Part shown: positions 13,701 to 25,700 of the stretch, in pieces
Numbering within the stretch: the stretch's first letter is position 1
How the letters are laid out: every line of letters begins with the position of its first letter
Assembly: GCA_013397935.1 (NCBI GenBank)
Contig: VZRN01002952.1
Coordinates: 235,106 to 299,105 of the forward strand
Origin: Dasyornis broadbenti
Taxonomy: Eukaryota; Chordata; Aves; Passeriformes; Dasyornithidae
Length of the DNA stretch: 64,000 nucleotides
Direction of reading: 5' to 3'
Position numbers and translations under genes: made by a program
Notes under the pieces: generated by a model
The model's database searches: none
What the model was told of the DNA's origin: nothing
Seen by the model: the letters and a program-made list of their open reading frames with translations, nothing else

Positions 13701-16700
13701 AAAGTGATACAGTGAGTCATGGGTGAGGTAATTTTTTGAAAGGGCATATTTGGTTGTGCACCAGTCTTTAGGGGAATTTTGTAAAGGAAAGTCTAAATTT
13801 TGCCTCTTACATTAATCAATTCTTCTAGTGCAGAGGGGAAAAAGGATTTGGTTTTAGTTGGTTGAAAGTTGCCTCATTCCCGGTAAAAAGAAATGCTGGG
13901 TTTATCTCTGCTAGAAAAAGACTTACATCCTCTTTAAGATACATTCAAACTTCCTGCTCTAGCAGCTCTGTCATATAGTTGTTTGAATGTCTGAACAAAT
14001 ATCTTTCACCAACTGCTTTTCCTAGTCAGGCTGCAAGTAACTCTTCTCTGTGAAGGTGCAATATTGAATTTAGTGTTGTTTTTCTCAGAGTTGTGATTAT
14101 TCTCAGACTGCTACAGCAGCCTGTGGAGAACTTTCACTTTCAAAATTAGTATTATTAAAATATTAACAACCTCAGCTATTCCTGCTCTGTTCCTTCATAG
14201 GCTTGGTCGTAAATATCCTGGATGACACCCTTGTCGCAAAGGGTGCTCTCCTGGGATGTATTTGCTATCTTGTTCTGGTTGGTTTCTTTGCATCTGTTTT
14301 GTGCATGCTGCTATTGGATTAACAGATGGATCTTGTCCTGCTTACCTGTGCTCTTCCAGAAGGAGAATTCTTTGCTGTTAAAGTGCTTTTTGTTTTTTTT
14401 GCAGAACATTCTTTCCATATGGTTCTGTGTGCAGGTGTGAGTTCAGGTGATTAAGGCACTGCTTTGTCTGCCTGAAGTACAGCTGAGATTTTATGGAGGA
14501 GAATCATGCCAAGTGGAAAAAGAATTGATTTTAATCCCCTGTTTTCTTCTTACCTGAAATCCTGATAGTTTGCACCAAAAGGAGGGTGAATCACCATTTC
14601 AGCAGCACCATGGTCTAGTGTTCAGAGTTTTGGTCATAGAATTCCAGAATGGTTTGGGTTGGAACAGACCTTAAAGGTGATCCAGTTCCAGCCCCTGTCA
14701 TGGGCAGGGATTGCTGGGGATTCTGTAGAAAGCTGGCAGTTGTTCTAACAGCCTGATGCTGTGTGATTCCTCTAATCTGGGTAGTTTTCAGCTCACACAC
14801 TTGGGAAGCTGGAACTGCAGTGTTAAATAAAGTATTTTGTCTGTAGCAGGTGTACAGCAACATTTTAGCAGTACAAGCTGAATGTAGGTTTTTCATTTCT
14901 CCTTCAAGTGGAAATATGGTTTTGAACTTAATGGAAATATTTTCAGAAAATCAACAGCTCCCAAACATTTCAAATTTTGTTGTCTTTGGGCTTTAGGAAT
15001 GCTACTTTTTTTTTTTTAATTACAGTATCTAAAATCTTGTGCTGCTGTCTGTAAGAACTTCAGATTGTTCTTAAAGAAAGCAAAATTCCAACCCTGAGGA
15101 ATCTGAACTCTTGAAGCTCAGACTTGTCTGTTGCTGGTACAAACTGAATTAACAGGAGCAGAGTTGTTTTTGTTGTGAATGGTGTTCTTTGTCTGAGCCC
15201 TCGTTAACGTGACTGTGAGAGATTTAAATAAAAAAAACTATGTTGCTGTAAGTTTGGTGACAATCCAGACAGTCTTTTCCTGTTGGACTGTAATGTTCTA
15301 GATTGTGATAGAACACGACACTACTTTCTTTTTCAATTTTATGGGGAGATGGTGTAAGTTGCTCCTAATGCACCTTGTAAGATGCTTCATTAATTGTAGG
15401 AGTTTTCTGCCAATTTCAATGTAGGGAAAGCATTGCCAAGGTGTTCTGGGACCCTGAGTTTTCCCTGTTATTAACAAATTACATTTCAGAAGCATGAAGT
15501 TTATTTATTGCGAAGACAGGACTTAGCAAGTGACTGGTAGGAATCCTGGATTTTGAGCAGTTGATCAGAAAGCATGGAAATTTGTGGAGCTGCTTTAATT
15601 CGCCTTTGCCATTGTCAGCGGAGGCATTTTGCTTCTGTTGCATTGTTAATTCCAGTGTGTTAGGAAAATGCACCTAATCCTGTTACTTTCCCTCATCTTC
15701 TCCGAGGAAGTAAAGGAAGGTGCCTTTGATAGCAGCTGTTTAGTTGAAGAGCTTGGAAGGGAATGTTCTTCACTTGGAAGTATCAGAGGTGGAAAAAAAC
15801 CCTAAGTTTTTCAATAGGAAAATTTTCTTCAGATTAAACTAATGCAGGCAAATATGAGCAGTATAATCTCAGATGAAAAGCTGGGGAATTTGGGATAGTT
15901 TAGGGTGGGGTTTTTGGTGTCCTTTAAAGTGTGTTTAAGCTGTTGGTGCATTTTCCTCGTCAAACTCTAAGGTTCCTGGTTTCTCCTGGAGCTGCTCCAG
16001 AGCCTGCTATGGTGGGAAACGAGGCAGTGTATCCCTGTGTGGATGGAATTGATAAGTTTCTCACAGAGATTCAGTCTCCTGGACAGTAGCAAAGGACTTT
16101 ATCAGCACTTAAACATTTTGCACACTGATCAGAATATGCAGAGTCTGATTTTTCTCAGTGTTTTTTGTCATATTTTTTCAAAATTGCATGGCTTTACACC
16201 TGAACTTGGAACCCTGAGTTTCAGCCCACTGCTCCTGGGTAATCTGCACCTTCTCTTGCATGTTGAAAAGGTACCAGTTCCTGGAAGAAGCTTTTCAGAA
16301 CCAGAAGGGGGCAATTGAGAACCTGTTGGCCAAACTTCTTGAGAAGAAGAATTATGTAAATTTTGCCGCAGCCCAAGTTCAAAATAGGTGAGTTCCCCCA
16401 GATGATCAGCTATGACACTGCCTTTTGAATGAATCACAGCAAGAGGAATGATGGGACCAGAAAAACCCTTTGGAGTTAATTCTGTGCCTTAATTACTTTT
16501 CATAATGGTTTTTTTTCCCCCGTACAAGGCTGTGCGTGTGTTGGAAATTGTTGCAAGAAACAAAGGTTACGTCTTGTGTTCCAACTTGGAGTAGAACCAA
16601 AGACACATTTATTACACTTTGGGGATGGGGGAGAAAAAGGAACAAAAAAGGCAAGGAAACCCATCCTGTGGTTTCTGCTAAGTTAGCTCTAGGTGACAGA

Positions 16701-19700
16701 AGGGTTGAAATAGTGTAATATTTTTATGCTTCATACGAAGGTCCCTGACAACGGTGGAACAAAAACTTACGTGAATTTGAGTAGGAAATTGTGGTTGCTT
16801 GTGGGGTTTTGATTGGGGTTTTTTTTAGGTAGCTTCACCTAAGATTTCCAGGGTTATCTGAAATTCAATGTCACATTAAACACTGAATATGGAGGCAGAG
16901 GGAGCACGTGATCTCTGCTGGCTTTTCACCCACTTGGATGACGTGGTTGTGCTGCAGCTCAGGGAATTCCACCCTGCTTCTCGGTGGTTTTGTGAGCCTT
17001 CTGCAGCTTGCAGGTCATTTGCAAAATGACACATCAGCTGGGGGTGGAAAGTACAAGGGCAGGAGGATGTGCTCCACAGATAGAAAGAGAAGTTCTGATG
17101 CAGATTTTTAACTCCTAAGTGCTGCCATCTACATAAAAAAAACAAACAAACAATGAACAAAAAAACCAAACTCCACAAAAAACAAAAACCAACCAAAAAA
17201 AAAACAGTGTAAGGGAAGAAAACCATACAACATGACAGAGGCAAATGTGTGAAGAGGGAAGCAATGAAAATTGATATTTTTATGTGCTGCTTTGGCATGG
17301 AAGTCTTTGAAAGGTCCCAAACACAACACCATTGTGAAGCATAGAATTTCTACATGCCTGAAGAGACAGAAGCACAGTCACATGGGAAATAATTAAACTG
17401 AAAGCTCACGAGACGTCACAAAATATTCTCTGATAAGAATTCCAGGCCAGGAATGGGTGATGCATTCATGAGTAACACATGGTAATGGTGGGGATTTTTT
17501 GCCCAAGAGTTTCTGGCTTCACTGAGAACTCAGTGAATTTCTGCAGCATGGGGTTGAGTTGTGTAAAGATCTTGATTTTCTGCTGAGCCAAATGGCTGGG
17601 GCAGGCGAGACACCAGTTTACTCTAACTATTCATTTCATTACTTTGTTGATGTGTAGAACATTAAATCCATTATCCTAAAAAGCTCCGGGAACAGGAAGA
17701 GAAAAGGTATGACGATATTGTTGTCAGTGCTGGCAGATGGTACAAAACGGCCATCGTGTCTGATTGTGGAGCATAAAAGCGTTGAAGGAACAGCTCTGCT
17801 GGAGTAATTGTTGGGTGCCGAAGCCAAGGATGGATTCCATAGGATTGTGGAAGGGTTGGTTGGGTGTTTTTTGGAGTGGGAGACCAGGTTGTGCTGTCCT
17901 GAAAAGCGTCTCCGCAGTGCCTTAAAGTGCACGCAGGCGATGGAGTTCATCATCACTGGAGCAGTTGGTGTTGGTGCCGCAGCTCAGCGGCATCACAAGT
18001 GCAGACACTTCATCTGGCAGCAGAAAAGCTCTTTAGAAAAGGACAGTTTAAGTCTTTACATTGGCTCATGGCAAAGAATTCTTCTACAGTGCGATGTTGT
18101 TAGAGGAAGGCAGTACGGGATCACAGAAATCCAGAATCTGCATGAGTTTGAAAAACACTGCATTTCAAATTCTGTGGACTGAACTTAAGATGATTTACTT
18201 CAGTCTGAAGAAGCTGAAAATGCACTAAAAGTGAGGAAAAATGGCAGTGATGAAGAGGGTGTGAAAAATCTGACAGGCAACAGTAATAAAGCACAAGAGA
18301 ATAATCTAGACTAATACCAGACAAATCGTTAGTGAAATGTTTATATCTTTGTTGTGTATTCATTACAGGTATATAATAACTTTTTAGTTACAAAGGAGGG
18401 ATTAATCTCAAATTCAGGGTTGATTTCTCATTAATATAAATTAGCTTAAAAGTTTAAAGCCTCAGATATAAATGTTTCATAGTGAGAGACACAATATGAA
18501 GATAAATATTTAAGTGTATATACAGACATGTAGCTGTGGTTGGGTATTTCTCTCTCTCTATTTCTCTATATAAAGTGTATAAACCACAAGGGCTGTTCCA
18601 TATTATTTCAAGTAAAAGAATTTGTGAATTTGTATTTGGCAGTGAAATGTAAACTGACTGACAATCCTTTTTTTTTTTTTAGGATAAAAGAAGTAAATGA
18701 GACCAACAAACGAGTAGAACAGGAAATCAAAGTGGCTATATTCACCCTCATCAATGAAATCAATAAAAAGGGAAAATCTCTCCTACAGCACCTTGAGGTA
18801 CACTTGAAATAAAAAGTAACGGTAGTGCTGAGTTTCCAGTCCCCTATTGAGAAACCACACATTTGAAAACTGTTTGTTTGCTGCTGCAGTACCAGTGTTG
18901 CCTCTGAGTAGTGTGGTGGAGTTAAATCTGTTCCTCCTCTCACGAGGGCCTGTGGCTCCTTCAGTTTTGTGTCTGTGCCTCACATTCAAAATCAAGCTCG
19001 TCGTAAAGTAGTGTCTGAAAATCTCCTTTTCGTCTTCTGTTTGCCACATTTCTGTATTCTAACATAATTCTAAGGTGTTCATAATTTAATAATTTCCTCA
19101 AGTAGCTTTTTCAGATTCATGTAAGAACAGACAGAGCAGTCTCGTGTGTTTGTACACCAAGGTGTGATGCTGGCATTTAGAGTTGTATAATACAGCATAA
19201 TAAAGGAGACAATGAGTTCAAGCATCCTTTCCACATTATGAATAATAACTGTATTCTTTCATGGATTTATTAAAATCCATGAAAAATTAACTTATTATTA
19301 CCTGTTTTATCTGAAGAGAGGAAATCCACTGTAAGAAGTTAGTTCAGTGCATATGGCCAGTCTGCCATGACATGAAAAATTTAAGATCAAGTGAATTACA
19401 ATAGATTTTTTCTGACTAAGGAACAATTATGTGGCAAGGAAATGGAATGTTCCTGGAAGAAAAGAGCAGCTTGATAATGAGTAAAAGAAATAATTAAAAA
19501 TAACATGAATTTTGACTTTCACCTAGCATTTGTTAAAATTTTCTTGAGACGTTTTCCTTTTGATCCAAAAACTGACAGCAGTTTGCATTTTCCTCCTAAG
19601 TCTGAAAGCCCCATGGTAATAAAGTTTGTGTTTCTTTGCAGAATGTAACAAAGGAGAGACAGATGAAGTTAATACAGCAGCAGAATGACATCACTGGTCT

Positions 19701-22700
19701 GTCACGACAAGTGAAGCACGTGATGAACTTCACTAATTGGGCGATCGCCAGTGGCAGCAGCACTGCCCTGCTCTACAGCAAACGGCTGGTAAGGGATCCT
19801 AGTGCTGGGAATAGTGGAATATCCTGAGCTGGAAGGCATTATCCACAAGGATAATTGAATCCAACCCCTGGCCCTGCACAGACACCCCAACAATCCCACC
19901 GTGGGCCTGAGGGCATTGTTCAAATTCTCCCGGAGCTCTGGCAGCCTCGGGGCCGTGCCCATTCCCTGGGGAGCCTGGGCAGTTCCCAGCACCCTCTGGG
20001 GGAAGAACCTTTCCCTGATCTCCAACCCAACCCTCCCTGACACAGCTCCAGCCCTTCCCTGGGTTCTGTCCCTGTCCCAGAGGTCAGAGCTGCCCCTCGA
20101 GAGGAGCTGCAGCCCCCAGTGGGGTCTGACCTCAGGCCCCACTTCTCCAGCTGAACAGACCAAGTGCCCTCAGTGCCACTGCTCGTGTGGCTGCACACAC
20201 TTGGCTGTGCAGCTCTGTCCCAGTCCCTGTGTCTGGAAAGTGGAAAAGTCCCAATATCTCCCAGAGCGAGATAAGGCAGAAACAAAGTCAAGTGTTGGTA
20301 ACCAAAATGAGAATTCACTTCTATTGGCATAAATACACCCAGTTCTGCATGTGCAGCTCGTTCACCTGCAGGGCCAGGGGTGTGCTCACCACTGTTGTTC
20401 TAGACCATCATTCTTACACCAAATTTGTGTCCCAATCTAGTGAACAGCCGGTGTCCGTAAAGGAGACAGAGGAGTCAAAAACATTAACACCCATTTCTCC
20501 TAAAGACTCTCTCCTGGAGTTGTTTCTAAAGTCCTTAGCACCCATCTTTCCTGTCACTGGGGCTGTGTCCTAAGCCAGTCCAGAGGGGCAGGAGGATTCA
20601 GCTATACCCAGAGTGAGATTAAGACACAAATGAGGTCAAATGTTGGTATTCAAGAGGATCCACCCAGTTCTGCCATTTGGGTCCTTCACCACCGCCATCG
20701 TGGCCCATTATGGCCATTTATGGGACCATGTCTTCAGATCTTACAGCAGGGCCAAACAACGGTGAAACAATTCACTCCTTACCCTAAGGGTTTAGGAGCA
20801 TTAGCCTAGAGCTGTGTCAAGGCACCTCAGTGCTTCCCTTGAGGTGGAGCAGTGCAGCAGCGCTGTGGTGTAGCAGCGCTGCGCTGATCCTCAGAGTAAC
20901 GAAGGTGTTTAGTGGATGATTTTCCTGGTGAATTTTCCAGGCTATGAACCTAACGTGCTGCTGCCAGTCCTTGTTGGTGTTCCATGGTCTAAACTCTCTG
21001 GGCAAATGCACACTTCCCATTTCTCATTCCTCATTGTTTATTTCTCTGTCACCAGCAGTGTGTTCATGTGTTCCCCTAGATAACATTTCAGCTGCGGCAC
21101 ATTTTGAAGGCGCGCTGTGATCCTGTCCCAGCTGCCAATGGAGCGATCCGCTTCCATTGTGACCCCACCTTCTGGGCTAAGAATGTCGTCAATTTGGGTA
21201 AGAAAAACTGGGTTTGTTCATTCTGTGTTACTGGAAAAACTGTTAAATTGGGGGTGTTCATCCACAGGAGTGAGTGCAGTGCAATACATCTCTTAATGCA
21301 GGAGCCCAAAACTCTATTGACATAACCCATCCGGTCCCAACTGTCCTCCTTATCTGCTCTGTTCTTTCTATTAGCAAAGCTGTCTCTAAATGGATATTGT
21401 TTTCCAGTGGGAAGGGTTCAGGGAATGGCCCTAATCACAGAATGGTTTGGGTTGAAAGGGACCTTGAAACTCATCTCATTCCAACTCCCTGTCGTGGGCA
21501 GGGACACCTTCCACCATCTTGGAGCTTGGTTGCTCCAAGCCCTGTCCAGCCTGGCCTTGGACACTTCCAGGGATCCAGGAGCAGCCACAGCTGCTCTGGG
21601 CACCCTGTGCCATTGCCAGTATATTCAATATAATGACTTAGAGCTTGCAAAGTACGGGTTTTGAATGAGAGAAGAGGGGAGAGCACAGTGAGACAGAGAT
21701 TCCTGTTAACCTCTCTGTTGGTTGAAAATCTGATAGAAAATCTGATAAAAACACCAGCTTTTATGTGTGCTCACTTCTTGCTCTGAGTTCACCATCCAGG
21801 TTGTGTTCCCATCTTCAGTCAAGGAAGTTCATTCCCTGGGGCAGACAGGAAGCAGAAAGGAACTGTCAACCTTAATAGCAAGGGACATGCAGATTCCAAT
21901 GAGTACATTCACAGTCAAAAATCAACATTTTGCCTTTGCCATATAAAAATAGGACTGGAGTTATCTAGAGAGGCAGTGTGGTCCCTGACATTGAAGCAAG
22001 GCAGGACTTGCCTCTAGCAGTGTTTTGTGTCCTGTTTGTATGGCCTGTTCTAAGTCACTCAGTGGTGGGACACCCTCCACTGACCCCAAATATCTCTTCC
22101 CAGGCTTTGCTTCCTTAGGTATAGAAACTTTATGCTCAACATGTTTATTTTCTGTTTTATTTCTAATCTTGCCCATTTGTTGTGAATGCAGAGAAGTCAT
22201 TTCTGTCTGCTGTGCCTTTTAGGCTGTGGAATTCCAGTTCTTTCACTCTTCCCTCATAGATCATGCTTTTAATTTTGCCATTTCTTCTTCCAGTCTGAGT
22301 TCTCTTTTTGCTTTTCTCACGTATGGTTATTGAAGACTTAAAAACGAAATTTCAAACTTCAATTGCTTTGTTATTGTGCTTGAGAAAAGTACATTAGAAA
22401 CACCTGAATATTCTGCATTTACCAACCTTTGGATGATGACGAGATCTAAGATTGGTTCTTTTGGGTTTTTTTAGGTAACCTGGTCATTGAAAATAAACCA
22501 ACCCCTAGTTACACTCCCAATGTAGTGGTTGGGCAAACTCCTCCGGGGACAAACCACATCAACAAAGCTCCAGGACAAATCAACCTGGCCCAGCTTCGAC
22601 TGCAGCACATGCAGCAGCAAGTGTATGCCCAAAAACACCAGCAGCTGCAGCAGATGAGGATGGCCCAGCCATCTGCATCGGTGCCCAGGCAGAGCAGCCC

Positions 22701-25700
22701 TCAAGTCCTGCAGCAGCAGGTGAGTCCCTTCTGTGTTTTTATTTCACCTTCTGCCATAACCCTGAGATGTAAAATTGCCCTATCAAATCTAAACTTACAA
22801 AGCAATTTATAAACTAAAATCATTTGAGATTTGAGATGCTTTAATGTGACAGCTGTTGGCTTTGCTTGATGTTATGTTACTACTGCTGTGGAAAGAGATG
22901 GGCTTCTTTTCTCCATGTTAAAAGCAAAAATTTTAAAAAACACAAACCCTTGCAGCCTCCCAGGTTGATCAGCATGCAGACCATGCAGAGGGGTAACATG
23001 AACTGTGGGGCTTTCCAAGCACATCAGATGAGAATGGCTCAGAATGCTGCTCGTATACCAGGAATCCCACGCCACAATGGACCTCAATACTCCATGATGC
23101 AACCTCACCTTCAAAGACAAGTATATCCTGTGTACACACTTCATTTGTGCCATTGTGCCAGATTTCATTCCAGTAGATGGTACCTCCAGCTGTAAATGTG
23201 TTTATCTGTTCCCCTGTAGCTCACAGCTACACACATTGCTGTGCTTCTATTCCATGTTGCATTACTGTGACAGTTTTGCTGAACGTAAGGAAATTCAAAC
23301 CTTAAGGGTGAAAATGAAACCTCATGTTTGTGTTGCAGTTTAGTTCTGGGAAGGAAAATGTTCATTTTGCACTTTTCAGTGGCGTTCAGCTGAAAAGAAC
23401 ATTCAGAGGTTTATTAGAGAATAGTGAAGTTCAAAGTGATGTAGTTGAGGGGTTTTGATTAAATCAACTTCTGAAGTGTTTTTAAGTTCACACCTGAAGC
23501 ATTGGTGCAGAGCTCTGCATGCCATAAAAAATAAAAGTCCTTGGCAATGAATGTTAACATGACTGAAATACCAAAAGTGACTTTATATTACTTGAAGCAG
23601 TTACTTTTATCTTAAAAAAAAAAAAAGAAAATCAGACAGACATGTAAACTCCAAAGTCATCTTTGGAGGAAATAATTGCTTTAAGAAAGTAGAACTATAT
23701 ATGAAAATAATTTGGTGGAAGAAGTGCTGTCTATTTAATATCTAGCCACATCAAGTGTTTTTTCCTTTCCAAGTGAAGAAGGCTCACAGCTGCTCTGCCC
23801 TCCGTGCAGCCAGGAGCTGTGATAGCTGTGAGTCTGTGTGGTGCCCCAGGCGGGTTGAGGTCTCTCCCCAGGGCAGTGGTGCGGTGTCCCTGCAGTGGCC
23901 TGGTGACCCAGCCCGGTGTCTCCTGTCTCCCCAGCACTCCAACCCTGGCCATGCAGGGCCCTTCCCGGTGGTCTCCGTGCACAACACCACCATCAACCCC
24001 ACCAGCCCCACCACGGCCAGCATGGCCAGCGCCAACCGCGGCCCCACCAGCCCGTCCGTGTCGGCCATCGAGCTCATCCCGTCCGTCACCAACCCGGAGA
24101 ACCTGCCCTCCCTGCCAGACATCCCTCCCATCCAGGTCAGTGGGGCTGGGGCTGCAGCAATCACCTGCTTCCCTTGCTCTGGGGTTTTATATTTTAGATA
24201 CCAGAACTGCTCTGTGGAATGGTGTAATTACCATTTAATTTGTAGAATTAAAATCTTCAGCCCTTCTCTTAGGCATGCAGCTGTTTTCTCCGTGCAGGGC
24301 TGACCTGCTCTACCTGTTAACCTCTGGATTCATCAGTATTTAATGGGTCCTGTAGTAAAATCGAGACTTCCATTAATCCCAAGTACAGTCTTCCCTTCCT
24401 TTCTTCCACAAGACCATTCTATCGGAAGATGTCAGTAGAATAGTTAATAGTGATGTGTTTTGAGTACCCCGAATGGTGATTTGTTCAGGGTTAGAGTTGC
24501 TTGGAGCTTCTCTTTGATGTTCCTAGAAGGAACAGGAAGCCCAGAGGGAAGGTGTCCCACTGTGCCACAGAGAGGGAATGCAAGCTGAGGTAGATTTTGA
24601 AGTTGAGCTCATTGGGAGAGGTGAAAAGCACAATTTCGTGGTGGAATATCCAAAGCATTAACATGCAACTTCCAGGTGCACTGAAAATGCCGAATTCTGT
24701 TCAGATACTTTTTTTTTTTTTTTTTTAAATACCTGTTCATGTAATAGCTGTTATGGATTTTAGTTGGGTTTAGTGGATAGGAAGTGTTAGTCCTTCAAGC
24801 TGCTGGCATAGTCATTAAAACCCACTTGGAACATAGGATGTTTCAAACACGTTATTTCAGCTGTGTTGTCTTGCAGTTCATGGCTTTAAGCAGTTACAGC
24901 AACAGGGTTCTGATTTCCTTGTGTTTAACAGGTGCTAAAATCTGTGTGAAAAGTGAGTGGGAGATTTCCCATCACGTTAAGGAAAGACGAGATGATGGTT
25001 TCCCTTAATCTCTTAATTGTGGAATAACTTTTGTAAGGCCAGTACTCTGCTAGTTCATGACTGACACCGTGTGTGTGACCAACACTCTGTGCATCTGGGA
25101 AGCAGAAGGTTTGCAATGACCTTGAGTAAGGGCAGACCAGGACCACAGTGGAAGAACTTCGATTAAAGAGCTTTTAAAAAAACCTTACTTTCGATTTCTG
25201 GTCTGAAAGCCTGTTCTCTGCATGAAACTGATAAAAATATTTGCAGATGTCCTGAATCCTCGAAGGGAGAGTGAACAATTCCAGTAAAGATACTGATCAC
25301 AATTTAAAGGTGTTGAGCTGTTACAAAAGTTGAATTTGACTTCTCTGATTCAGCTTTGTGTTTTTCTTTCATAGCTGGAAGATGCTGGTTCCAGTAGTTT
25401 AGATAATCTCCTGAGTAGATACATCACAGGCAGCCACCTCCCCCCACAGCCTACAAGCACCATGAATCCCTCCCCAGGACCTTCAGCTCTGTCTCCAGGG
25501 TCATCAGGTAAATCTGATGGGTTTTGCTAGAGATTCCAGAAAGTGATGGGTATTTCTGGTATTTAGGTAGAAAATAATTGCCTGCCATTTCCTGCCAGAA
25601 GGGAAGTGATGTTTTGTTTAAAACTTGTTTTGCTCAGAAATAGATTCTAATGGAAATTTATATTTTACCCTCTTTCAGAAATGTCTTTATAGCAACAAAC

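Larger units (their letters stand above)
16388..18682 (+). other. TRIM33 intron 5
   Basis: It contains an A/CA-rich low-complexity tract (17,134-17,207) and the decayed Tigger-like transposase (17,480-18,314). The rest is unassigned. Confidence 0.8.
19789..21079 (+). other. TRIM33 intron 7
   Basis: The first 400 bp are a CR1 copy. Then comes a roughly 600-bp unit with an internal direct repeat (about 20,257-20,370 and 20,604-20,694), possibly LTR-derived. Confidence 0.75.
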
